A DNA stretch of 10,632 nt from Pseudomonadota bacterium. Lineage in GTDB: Bacteria > Chloroflexota > UBA6077 > JAJPHF01. The stretch lies in contig JAJPHF010000143.1 of NCBI GenBank assembly GCA_021325365.1, positions 1 to 10,632 on the forward strand. Direction: 5' to 3'. This document shows, piece after piece, positions 1-6,311 of the stretch (position 1 is its first letter; each line of letters begins with the position of its first letter). Under the pieces are notes generated by a model. It was not told the DNA's origin and did not search any database. It was given only the letters and a program-made list of their open reading frames with translations. Position numbers and translations under genes: made by a program.

Positions 1-26
1 AGCTTGACGGCGTATTTGGTGTTCAC
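1..26 (-). CDS. Start of an unidentified gene running off the left edge
   Basis: On the minus strand a GTG codon at 26-24 opens a frame reading V/M-N-T-K-Y-A-V-K-L up to the window edge. It is preceded by a very strong Shine-Dalgarno sequence, AAGGAGG, at 39-33 with a 6-base spacer, which is the main reason to call a gene start with so few codons visible. The frame has no stop before the edge. Only eight full codons are available, so the product cannot be named. It lies directly downstream of the truncated ATPase pseudogene on the same strand, and its ribosome binding site sits inside a hairpin described separately. Confidence 0.5.
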
Positions 27-27
27 A

Positions 28-55
28 CGCAGCCTCCTTCACACGGGAGGCTACG
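28..55 (-). promoter_or_regulatory. Hairpin that covers the ribosome binding site of the left-edge gene
   Basis: AGCCTCC at 31-37 and GGAGGCT at 46-52 form a perfect 7-bp inverted repeat with an 8-base loop. In minus-strand RNA the stem can lengthen to about 10 bp using a G-U pair and the outer G-C pairs. One arm contains most of the AAGGAGG ribosome binding site at 39-33, so the folded RNA would hide it. No run of U follows, so a rho-independent terminator is unlikely. A translational control hairpin, possibly temperature- or ligand-responsive, is an inference from geometry only. Confidence 0.45.
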
Positions 56-86
56 CAGCATACCATGATCACAACCGCCTCGCAAT

Positions 87-947
87 TCACGCGTGACGGA
101 GTACTAGCGCTCGGCGGGCGGTGATGGCGGGATAGCGGACCGCGACGGCGCACTCCGTGGTGGTGTGCATCGCGTCGTCGCGCACGAGGAAGTTGAATAC
201 GCCGCGACGCAATTTAGGCATGCAGTCAAGCCCGACCTGGATCACATGGGGCCAAGCCTGAGACGGGGTGAGGCCGATGACTAGCAGTCCTCCATAGAGC
301 CGGCGTAGCGCTTGGGCGAGGCGGGCGGGTGCTTCGGCATCCGGGATTAGCTCGATCTCATGCTTCATCGAGTCCCGCTCGACTGCGCTGCGAGCGCGCG
401 CAGCTAACGCCCCTAGGGCGACGAGACGCTCTTCCTCAGGTGTACTCAGCTCGGGCAGTACGCTCGGCACCTCTAACTGCGCGAACAGTCCGGCCACGGC
501 GGCGGCGAGGTGGCGGCGCATCTCCCCCTCCCGGCCCGTGTTGCGTAATGCCTGGCGCGCCTGCTGCTCGGCCACTTCCGGCAGGCGATCGAACACGAAG
601 CGCTGACCCATTGTTGCCATCACCGCATGGTGGCTGTCGATCGTGGTAGTGCAGCCGGCCAGGAGGCCCAGCTTCCCCTCCCAGTGCAGGGTTTTGCCAC
701 CGTCCACGCCAACGTGCCGTGTCCACGACCCATCATAGATTTCGCGGAGCGCGGCAAGCAGGCCAGCTCGGGCATCGCGATTCATGCTCAGGATCGAGGT
801 GAAGTCCTTACACAACAGCATGCCGAAGGCGCCGATCTCGCGGAGCAGGCCGCCCTTGGCCGTGGGATTCTTCTGTTGTTCCCGCTTCGCCGCACCGCTC
901 AGTAAGGCACCTTCAGTGAGTGTCGCTGCGAGGTGGATGTACGGTAA
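87..947 (-). pseudogene. P-loop ATPase-like protein, truncated at both ends
   Basis: The frame is open from about 986 down to the stop at 89-87. The recognisable protein begins near 947 with LPYIHLAATLTEGALLSG, about 42 codons before the first ATG at 821, so that ATG is not the natural start. The sequence resembles a family of P-loop NTPases, often annotated hypothetical or primase/helicase-like, found on accessory DNA of Actinobacteria and Chloroflexota. Visible family features are a Walker-B-like LLCKD, the following SILSMNRDAR, and a GCTTTIDSHHAVMATMG segment. The Walker A (GxxxxGKT/S) segment that should precede LPYIHL is absent; the coding region of the upstream gene lies there instead. 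The C-terminus also breaks off inside the expected winged-helix-like tail, after ITARRAL. I infer a non-functional remnant. Family assignment is from memory of motifs, with moderate certainty. Confidence 0.65.
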
Positions 948-948
948 G

Positions 949-1776
949 CTAGAGATACTGCAGCACGAGTGCCTCGGCCTCCCGCTTCACGACGCGCAGG
1001 TTTGTCATGCGCAAGTGCTGCGTAGCCACTTGCAGGGTGACCCCGTCCTCGAGAGCGGCCCCCACGACGAGTTGCCCCCCTTCAAAGCGCTGTAATGAAC
1101 AGTGAGCCATACCCGGTAGTGCAGCGAGCATTTGGTAAAGAGCCTGCGCTGTCTTGGCATTCGGCACCCGCAGGACGGTTATTGTGGTAGCCGCTAGCGG
1201 CTCGTCTAGCTCATCACCCGGTCCGGCGCTATGTACATTCTGCGCACCGGGAGCGGCTCGCTGTAGCAAGCGCAGCGAATCCGGCCGCTCGTCCTGGGAC
1301 GGAACTCGCTTGCTCTGCTCGCTCGCAACAGGCGATGGCACCTCCGGAGCTAGCCGCTCGCCGGCAGCTGGGGTCGAATCCGCTAGCGCGCCCTGCCTAG
1401 CCGTACTGCTATAGGGCAGAACCCCTCGGGAGCGTCGGCCCGTCTTGGCCAGCATAGCTTGCACGTACACTGCCTCTCGTAGTTGTTCGCATTCCCGGGT
1501 GGCACGCCGCACTGCCAGCCGCTGCTCCTCCAGCGCGGCGTGCAGCTGGCTACACGTCGCGCCTAGCTCAGCCACCTCTTGCTCCAAGCGTTCCTGCTGC
1601 TCGCGCGAGTGCTGGTACAACTGATGCAGCGTATGGAGTAGTATTTGAAGATCTTCTACGGCCTCTACGCCAGCTTCCAACTCCTCGCCCACCCAGGAGG
1701 AGATTGCGCTGCTCATTCCGCGAGACGGCGTCTGGAGCAACATCTCCAAAGGATCGTTGCGCTCATTGGCTGCCAC
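949..1776 (-). CDS. Coiled-coil protein with C-terminal alpha/beta domain, unknown function
   Basis: This 275-aa protein starts at GTG 1776, with SD GGGAGAG at 1789-1783 and a 6-base spacer; an internal ATG at 1743 is a weaker alternative. Residues about 30-105 are a Glu/Gln/Leu-rich amphipathic helix with heptad character (LYQHSREQQERLEQEVAEL), read as a coiled coil. Residues about 110-195 are Pro/Ser/Ala-rich and probably disordered. Residues about 197-275 alternate strands and helices (TITVLRVPNAKTAQALYQML, then VKREAEALVLQYL) and look like a small ferredoxin-like alpha/beta fold. No signal peptide or membrane segment is seen. The layout suits a soluble oligomeric scaffold or regulatory protein, which is inference. 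It stops exactly where the downstream ATPase remnant begins, suggesting a deletion junction. It is divergent from the small gene at 2047. Confidence 0.75.
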   Translation of the reverse strand: MAANERNDPLEMLLQTPSRGMSSAISSWVGEELEAGVEAVEDLQILLHTLHQLYQHSREQQERLEQEVAELGATCSQLHAALEEQRLAVRRATRECEQLREAVYVQAMLAKTGRRSRGVLPYSSTARQGALADSTPAAGERLAPEVPSPVASEQSKRVPSQDERPDSLRLLQRAAPGAQNVHSAGPGDELDEPLAATTITVLRVPNAKTAQALYQMLAALPGMAHCSLQRFEGGQLVVGAALEDGVTLQVATQHLRMTNLRVVKREAEALVLQYL

Positions 1777-1834
1777 GTGTCGCTCTCCCAGTCCATGCCC
1801 CGCGCTACTTCTGGCAGCCGCCTTGACGCAAGAC

Positions 1835-1945
1835 CTGTTCCCCCCTGCACACTAGCAGGTTATCGATTTAACTGTTAGCACCCTGCGATCGATCTCGTCT
1901 ATCGGGCTGCGCGGATCTCTTGGAATGACGCAGCGGGGGGAACAG
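1835..1945. repeat. Long-range inverted repeat in the divergent intergenic region
   Basis: CTGTTCCCCCC at 1835-1845 is the exact reverse complement of GGGGGGAACAG at 1935-1945. The match continues outward with short gaps (AGACC at 1831-1835 against GGGTCT after 1945). The 89 bp between the arms are less GC-rich and contain smaller dyads, CCTGC-N6-GCAGG (1844-1859) and GTTA-TCGATT-TAAC (1859-1872). The repeat lies between divergent genes and upstream of the sigma-54 promoter at 1982, so activator or repressor binding, or DNA looping, is plausible. This is inference. It could also be the scar of a small excised element. Confidence 0.45.
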
Positions 1946-1981
1946 CGGGTCTGCGCGACAGGGCTGGGAGGCGCGCTGTGG

Positions 1982-1998
1982 CTGGCACGAGACTTGCA
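1982..1998 (+). promoter_or_regulatory. Sigma-54 (RpoN) -24/-12 promoter
   Basis: CTGGCACGAGACTTGCA matches the sigma-54 consensus YTGGCACGrNNNTTGCW at every defined position. The GG of the -24 element (1984-1985) and the GC of the -12 element (1996-1997) are 10 bases apart, as required. Transcription would start near 2008-2010, giving a leader of about 37 bases before the gene at 2047. Such promoters need an AAA+ enhancer-binding activator; none is encoded here, but the upstream inverted repeat falls at about -65 to -175, the usual enhancer zone. Not all lineages of the suspected phylum carry RpoN. Confidence 0.6.
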
Positions 1999-2046
1999 GC
2001 CGGGCTGGCCTCCGTCAACGCAGTGCACGGAAGAGGGGAGCTGGTC

Positions 2047-2238
2047 ATGGAGATGCCGCCGCCCTCGCTCAGCGTCGTGGACCTGGGCCCATTGGCGCGG
2101 CCGCCTATCGATGTGGCCGCCGCGTTCCGGGAGTGGCTCGTGGCAAACGGCCATGTGGCGGCCGCTCATTGTGCCGGCTGCGCGGCGTACTATGCGGCGC
2201 TGGCCCCCACCACGACGGGCCGCGTGGGGGGCGGGTAG
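2047..2238 (+). CDS. Small protein with a CxxC pair, possibly frameshifted at its end
   Basis: ATG at 2047 follows SD GGGGAG (2035-2040) with a 6-base spacer and gives a 63-aa protein. Its middle part (AAFREWLVANGHVAAAHCAGC) looks like an amphipathic helix followed by a Cys-x-x-Cys pair. That pair could bind a metal or form a disulfide if paired with a partner. The C-terminus runs into TTGRVGGG and stops just after a G6-C-G3 tract (2226-2235). In the next frame, from 2225 to the stop at 2371, the reading continues into SEAARLVGYQANRLL and FLLEDPGS, which is protein-like. An ancestral product of roughly 107 aa (2047-2371) with a one-base slip is therefore possible. Not recognised as a known family. 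It is the first gene after the sigma-54 promoter. Confidence 0.55.
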   Translation: MEMPPPSLSVVDLGPLARPPIDVAAAFREWLVANGHVAAAHCAGCAAYYAALAPTTTGRVGGG

Positions 2239-2442
2239 CGCTCGCCGTGCCGGCGGCCCCGTCGTCGCGCCTGGGTCGACGAGCAGCGGGGGGGACAGCG
2301 AGGCGGCGCGGCTCGTTGGCTATCAAGCCAACAGGCTACTCACGTTCCTGCTGGAGGATCCCGGGAGCTGAAGACGCGACGATAGCGGCAAGACCGAGCT
2401 TGCCGGAGGCGGCAGACCGAGGACGCAGCCGTCGAGGTGTAG

Positions 2443-2598
2443 ATGACCGAGTACAGCCCGCAACAACTGAAAGAGCTGTTCTGGCAGTACGTCCAACAAG
2501 CTGCCCGTAGCGAGGACGTATCCGCTGTCGCTCGCTTCATCCAATGGTTAGAGCGTCAGGAGACACCAGCGCAAGCGGAAAGGGTACCGGAGACGTGA
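2443..2598 (+). CDS. Small helical acidic protein, unknown function
   Basis: ATG at 2443 is preceded by GAGG (2434-2437) with a 5-base spacer and encodes 51 aa. The sequence is almost entirely amphipathic helix (YSPQQLKELFWQYVQQAA, then VSAVARFIQWLERQE) with a short polar tail, typical of a small partner or regulator protein. There is no signal peptide or transmembrane segment. It follows the 2047 gene on the same strand after about 200 bp and could share the sigma-54 transcript. A weak terminator-like hairpin follows at 2648. No family recognised; the clear SD and amphipathic pattern support a real gene. Confidence 0.6.
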   Translation: MTEYSPQQLKELFWQYVQQAARSEDVSAVARFIQWLERQETPAQAERVPET

Positions 2599-2988
2599 TG
2601 GTTGTCCGTAGCGACTGGAAGAGCTGGATCCTGGTGTCGCAGGGGTTGGCGAAATCTACCTCTCGCCTTTAATTGTCGCTAGACACTGCCCAGGGAGCGG
2701 CAGGTTGCAGACCCGGGACGTGCGCGTACGTATCTGGGTCCCCGTGCCGCCGCATTCCAGCGGGCGTTTGGCGTCGGGATACCGGGCCGGCCCATGGAGC
2801 CGGTCGCTGCCAACGGCGTGGCGCTGGCAGCGCTGCAAGGCCTCCAGCCGCAGGTACCGGAGCACGCCCGGCGCAGGCAGGCGCTCGCGGGGCGTCTGCG
2901 GATGTGGGAGCAGGCGCGCGAGCCCGGGCCCGGCCGTACCGAGGGGCGCCCTGCACCGAACCCCGCGTGTGCGCCGCGCCGCTGCAGC
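2599..2988. other. Gene-poor stretch with no confident coding region
   Basis: No open frame here has both a good start signal and protein-like composition. The long minus-strand frame is Ala/Pro/Arg-rich low complexity. A plus frame from ATG 2794 begins with a helix-like stretch (ALAALQGLQPQV, then a WEQARE segment) but lacks an SD and runs antisense into the gene at 2989-3213. It may be a decayed small gene. A short hairpin with a T-rich tail at 2648-2673 is the only other feature. Confidence 0.4.
2648..2673 (+). terminator. Weak rho-independent terminator candidate
   Basis: GGCGA (2648-2652) pairs with TCGCC (2663-2667) around a 10-base loop, and TTTAATT follows at once. The stem is only 5 bp, so strength is doubtful. 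Its place about 50 bp after the stop of the 51-aa gene is sensible. Confidence 0.3.
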
Positions 2989-3213
2989 TTACCGTGCGGT
3001 GAGCTTGCCTGCTTGCGCGAACCGCTCCAACTGCTGCAGGAGCTGGCGCACCGCTTGCACGTCCTGCTGCCGGAGCTGCTGCCAGAGCTGGGCGTTGGTC
3101 TGATCCTGCTCGTACTTGTTGTAGGCTGCCAGACCCTCTAGCTTGGTGCTGACTGCCTTGAGGACGTTGTAGACCTCGTTGGGGACGATGGTCTGTTCTT
3201 GTGGCTGCTGCAT
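2989..3213 (-). CDS. Small Gln-rich helical protein, unknown function
   Basis: The frame is longer (to 3267), but ATG at 3213 is the best start because GGAGGGG lies at 3224-3218 with a 4-base spacer, and the extra N-terminal residues are Arg-rich and unlike protein. The resulting 74-aa product starts MQQPQEQTIVPNEVYNVL and continues as two amphipathic Gln/Leu-rich helices (LRQQDVQAVRQLLQQLERFA). It should be soluble and helical, perhaps a helical hairpin. I do not recognise a characterised family. It is divergent from the receiver gene at 3457 (243 bp apart), so the two could share regulation. Confidence 0.65.
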   Translation of the reverse strand: MQQPQEQTIVPNEVYNVLKAVSTKLEGLAAYNKYEQDQTNAQLWQQLRQQDVQAVRQLLQQLERFAQAGKLTAR

Positions 3214-3410
3214 CGCACCCCTCCAGCGTTCCACGCCACGGGCTCTGCTCGCCGGTTGACGCTGCACTATCCGTGCCCCAAGCTGTGTCGCCCGGCGCAG
3301 GTTCCTTGGCGCATCCCCACGGGGGCCGTCTGCTCGCCACGCGGTTGGGGCTATCCTCTTGCTAGGCCGTCACTGGCGAGCGAGCAGATGAGTGCCTCCC
3401 GGCCGGATGG

Positions 3411-3426
3411 CTTAGATTTTGCTAAG
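3411..3426. promoter_or_regulatory. Operator-like dyad upstream of the receiver gene
   Basis: CTTAG (3411-3415) and CTAAG (3422-3426) form a perfect 5-bp inverted repeat around ATTTTG. The dyad is AT-rich in a GC-rich setting and ends 30 bp before the GTG start at 3457. Such a position fits an operator or promoter element. No convincing -35/-10 pair was found. Confidence 0.3.
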
Positions 3427-3456
3427 AGCTTCTGCAGACGACCGGGAGGCGTAGCA

Positions 3457-3861
3457 GTGGCGGCTGCAGAGCGCAGGACGGTGCTGGTCGTGGAAGATGA
3501 CCCGACCGTATGTGACTTGCTGGTGAGCTTGCTCCGTGAGGAAGGCTACGAGGTCGACCATGCCCGTCACGGGGGGGAGGCGCTCCGCCTGCTGGAGCAG
3601 TACCTGTCGGGTTCCCACACCCTCTGCCTGGTGCTGCTCGACATGATGATGCCCCAGCTCGATGGCCTCGCGGTGCTGCGACGCTTGGCGGACCTGCACA
3701 GCTACGTGCCCGTCGTGGCCATGAGCGCCAGCACCGAGCACCTCCGGGCGGCAGTGGCGGCCGGAGCCCACGCGACCCTGAGCAAGCCGTTTGACATCGA
3801 CCAATTGCTGGCAGTGGTCGCGCGCAATTGTCCGGCGGCTACACAGCCGGCAGGATGCTAA
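3457..3861 (+). CDS. Stand-alone response-regulator receiver domain protein (CheY/Spo0F-like)
   Basis: The GTG at 3457 has SD GGGAGG (3444-3449) with a 7-base spacer. The frame is open upstream to 3199, but that part is not protein-like and overlaps the divergent gene. The 134-aa product is a single receiver domain. It has the acidic pocket E13-D14-D15 in VLVVEDDP, phospho-acceptor D62 in LVLLDMMMPQLDG, switch residue S90 in VVAMSAS, and conserved K110 in LSKPF. Helix 5 is followed by a short tail, and there is no DNA-binding output domain. It should accept phosphate from a histidine kinase and act by protein contact, as in a phosphorelay or chemotaxis-like switch. No kinase is in the window. 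Its stop overlaps the convergent gene at 3858 by 4 bp. Confidence 0.9.
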   Translation: MAAAERRTVLVVEDDPTVCDLLVSLLREEGYEVDHARHGGEALRLLEQYLSGSHTLCLVLLDMMMPQLDGLAVLRRLADLHSYVPVVAMSASTEHLRAAVAAGAHATLSKPFDIDQLLAVVARNCPAATQPAGC

Positions 3862-4076
3862 TCGTCGGTCGGCAGCTGCGCCAGGGCGGCCTGCACTTGC
3901 TCAAGCGCTTGGGTGAGCCGGGAGCGGAGCTGAGCGATGGTCGCGCGCTCCGGGTCCGCGGCGTCCAGGACCCGCTGGCACATCCCGATCGCCAAGACCG
4001 CGGCTTGCACGTGATCCTTCAAGCTGCCTTGCTGGGCCAGAGGGAGTCGACTGAGGTAGTCCTCCACGGGCTCCAA
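3858..4076 (-). CDS. Small helical protein convergent with the receiver gene
   Basis: The open frame reaches ATG 4193, but its first ~39 residues are Arg/Thr/Cys-rich and unlike the rest. I place the start at TTG 4076, preceded by a G5 run (4088-4084) with a 7-base spacer. The start is uncertain, and GTG 4067 is another option. The 72-aa product (LEPVEDYLSRLPLAQQGSLK, ending QVQAALAQLPTDD) is predicted all-helical, with a Leu/Gln/Ala amphipathic C-terminal half. It might be a partner or phosphotransfer-like helical protein for the receiver next door, but it has a single histidine (DHVQAA) in no recognised HPt context, so this is weak. Its stop overlaps the receiver stop in a shared CTAA. Confidence 0.55.
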   Translation of the reverse strand: MEPVEDYLSRLPLAQQGSLKDHVQAAVLAIGMCQRVLDAADPERATIAQLRSRLTQALEQVQAALAQLPTDD

Positions 4077-4198
4077 GGCCCTACCCCCGGTGCATAGCTC
4101 TGGTCTGGTTGTACTGATCCCACCTCGCCTGTGGCAACCGTGCGTCTGCAACCTGGGGCGAACACGCAGGAGGTTCGCCGCGCTCCCCTGCACCCGTG

Positions 4199-4468
4199 CT
4201 ATGCTGCCGGCGTCTCTGTCCCGCGCCGCCAGAACCGTCGCCAGCCGCGCGGTGGAGCGGTCGCCGCCGCTTCCAGCCGGCCCAGCTCGATGCCAACGGC
4301 CAGCCCGCGTGTTTCCCCTACCTTCCGGCCAATGAGCAAACCGCCCAGCATCCCGAGGCCTGCACTCGCGACGATACTCAGGAGCATCCCGGTCGTGCCT
4401 CCCATCCAGGAGCCGGCGGCGTTGTTCGAGCCGTCGAGCACGCTTGCGTTCTCCGCAGGATCACCCAT
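4199..4468 (-). CDS. Small single-pass membrane protein with Gly-rich segment
   Basis: The 89-aa reading from ATG 4468 has residues about 22-47 (MGGTTGMLLSIVASAGLGML and onward to LIG) forming a glycine-rich hydrophobic segment with small-xxx-small spacing. This segment is followed by a basic, Trp/Arg-rich C-terminus (RGWRRFWRRG). That suggests one or two tightly packed membrane helices with a cytoplasmic basic tail, similar in feel to glycine-zipper proteins. An upstream ATG at 4567 would add 33 residues (MELRTAEVVHGVRVSAGLGT) that look plausible, so the start is not settled; GTAGGGA just before 4468 is an imperfect SD. Frames further upstream look non-coding. No characterised family recognised. 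It is transcribed in the same direction as the 3858 gene, about 120 bp upstream of it. Confidence 0.55.
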   Translation of the reverse strand: MGDPAENASVLDGSNNAAGSWMGGTTGMLLSIVASAGLGMLGGLLIGRKVGETRGLAVGIELGRLEAAATAPPRGWRRFWRRGTETPAA

Positions 4469-4920
4469 GGTCCCTACCCGCTTTCCTTCAAGGATGGTGA
4501 GCTGAGTTGTACCCAACCCGGCGGATACTCGCACACCGTGTACCACCTCGGCAGTGCGTAGCTCCATCGTCTGGCACCGCCTGGACCGCGCCGCGAAGTC
4601 AATCAGGCTGAAGACAGTGCCGGCGCGATCGGTCCCCCACTGCCAAGTGGCTCCGACTGCACGACCAAGACGGCGCGATTGTAGGGCGAGCGGTGTCGGC
4701 CCTGGCACGTCTACTGGCAGCATTACGGACCGGAGCGGCAGCCAGCGGTCTGGCGCAGCCGCGCCGGCGTGCAGTGTGGGGCACCGCCCGGGGCGCGCGG
4801 GGCTCGGTTGCCCCGCCTGGGTCCCGCGCGAGCAACGCCAGATAGCAGCCGCGTTGGCCCTTTGCCTGCTCTGCCTCTCCCGCGCCGAGTGGGAGCACCC
4901 TCGGATGGCCTCGCTTCTGA
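4469..4920. other. Gene-free or decayed stretch
   Basis: Open frames here exist on both strands but are Arg/Pro/Ala-rich and lack a good SD, as expected from GC-rich DNA without coding constraint. A possible N-terminal extension of the small membrane protein occupies 4469-4567. Between 4568 and 4920 I see no credible gene, terminator or repeat. Confidence 0.4.
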
Positions 4921-6033
4921 CTAGTGGCTTCCCAGCGCTAGTCGCTCCGCTTCCCATGCCGCAGGGGCTGCCCCCTCAGCGCCTAGTAGCCGTCGGTAGA
5001 CCGCTTCATAGCCCTCCACCATCGCGGGCGGTGAGAAGCGCCGCACCGCCTCGCTCCGGCACGCCGCGCGGCGGATGGTGTCAATGCGCTCGCACAGCGC
5101 GATCAGCTCCTCGTCGGTCTCCCCGATCAAGCCGGTCACGCCATCCGTCACGACCTCCGGCACGGAGCCGCGCCGCCGCGCGATCACCGGGGTCCCACAG
5201 GCGAGGGCCTCGGCCATCACGAGCCCGAACGGCTCCGGCCAGTCGATCGGGAAGAGCAACGCCCGCGCGTTCCCTAGAAACGCGGCCTTCTGGGCGTCGT
5301 TCACCTCGCCGAGGTACTCCACGCCCGGCTCCTCTAGCCGCGGCGCGATCACGTCGCGGTAATAGGCCCAGTCCGTCCGGGTGTTCGGGTCGTCGGCGTG
5401 CTCCAGGGGCATCCGCGCGGCAATTTTGAGCGGGAGGCCGACTTGCCGCGCAATGTGGATGGCCCGGTCGAGCCCCTTGTCCGGACTGATCCGCCCCAGG
5501 AAGGCGAGATAATCGCCGCCCCGAGGGTAGAAGGGCAGCCGCGCGAGATCCACCGCGTTGTAGACAGTGCCGACCCAGTGCGCTATGGACAGCGGCAGCC
5601 GCTGACGGTTCGAGATCGAGACGACGGGTACGTCGGGAAAGCGCGCGTACAGGCGCGGGAGGTCGGGGAGGTCCAGCCGCCCGTGCAGGGTGGTCACGGT
5701 CGGTGTCGCGCTGAGCGCCGCGCAGGGAAACGCCACAAAGTCGAGATGGGAATGGATCAGATCGAACTCCCCGCGGGCCGCGTGGCAGTACACCTCGCCG
5801 ACGGTGATCGCCCAGTAGACGAGCGGATCCCGGGCCGCCGCTTGCCGCCAGAGCGCGGCGTCCACCGTGGGGATGAGCCGGGCGGCGGTGGTCGAGTCCC
5901 CGCTGGCAAACAAGGTGACCTCATGACCGCGCCGAACCAGTTCCTCGGTCAGCAGCGAGACGACCCGCTCCGTGCCACCGTAATGAGCGGGCGGCACCGA
6001 CTCGAAGGGTGGAGCAACTTGCGCAATGCGCAT
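4921..6033 (-). CDS. Glycosyltransferase family 4 (GT-B fold)
   Basis: The 370-aa protein starts at ATG 6033 with SD GGAG (6043-6040) and a 6-base spacer. It has the N-terminal Rossmann half of GT4 enzymes (MRIAQVAPPFESVPPAHYGG, glycine pair G19-G20 next to TER), an HxH-like acceptor-side segment IHSHLDF (93-99), and TLHGRLD (115-121). The C-terminal nucleotide-sugar half begins with YLAFLGRISPDKG (175-187). The E-x7-E retaining signature is E267/E275 in EPFGLVMAEALACGTPVIA. Length is normal for the family and the gene is intact. It is a cytoplasmic retaining transferase using a nucleotide sugar; the acceptor cannot be read from sequence. Its divergent neighbour, a debranching-type glucosidase, suggests alpha-glucan or a related storage sugar, which is inference. 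Confidence 0.9.
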   Translation of the reverse strand: MRIAQVAPPFESVPPAHYGGTERVVSLLTEELVRRGHEVTLFASGDSTTAARLIPTVDAALWRQAAARDPLVYWAITVGEVYCHAARGEFDLIHSHLDFVAFPCAALSATPTVTTLHGRLDLPDLPRLYARFPDVPVVSISNRQRLPLSIAHWVGTVYNAVDLARLPFYPRGGDYLAFLGRISPDKGLDRAIHIARQVGLPLKIAARMPLEHADDPNTRTDWAYYRDVIAPRLEEPGVEYLGEVNDAQKAAFLGNARALLFPIDWPEPFGLVMAEALACGTPVIARRRGSVPEVVTDGVTGLIGETDEELIALCERIDTIRRAACRSEAVRRFSPPAMVEGYEAVYRRLLGAEGAAPAAWEAERLALGSH

Positions 6034-6209
6034 GGGAATCTCCAGGGCGAGCTATAGTCCGCCGCAGCCCGGACAACGCCGCCGGCAATGGCCGCTGGGT
6101 TCTAGGTTTTTGTTAAGCAAGAACGATACCGGCAGGGGCAGCGGCGAGGGGGTCGCCTGGAGCCGTCTCTCCGGTGAGCGCCCCTGCGATGAGCTGCGGC
6201 GGCGAGCGA

Positions 6210-6215
6210 TAGAAT
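6210..6215 (+). promoter_or_regulatory. Candidate -10 element for the glucosidase gene
   Basis: TAGAAT at 6210-6215 resembles the sigma-70 -10 box and lies about 97 bp before the ATG at 6312, in the 278-bp region between two divergent genes. The -35 position (around 6187-6192) has no good match, so this is only a weak candidate. Confidence 0.22.
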
Positions 6216-6311
6216 CAGGAGACTCGCAAGCGGGTGCGAGGCCGTCGCCCGTGGCTCTCGCCGGTCGAGATCTACGGCGCGACAGGTAGCACAAACCCCA
6301 GAGGAGCGCCG

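Noticed and set aside
1823..1851. TTGACG as a -35 box for a plus-strand promoter
   Set aside because: No acceptable -10 at 16-18 bp spacing (TGCACA or similar only).
2794..3141. Plus-strand frame with a helix-like beginning
   Set aside because: No SD, and its second half is antisense to the better-supported gene at 2989-3213; at most a decayed gene.
2669..3340. Long minus-strand frame of 223 aa
   Set aside because: Ala/Pro/Arg low-complexity reading typical of GC-rich DNA, in a different frame from the supported 74-aa gene.
4554..5429. 291-aa plus-strand frame
   Set aside because: Ser/Arg/Pro-rich shadow across the GT4 gene, with no start signal.
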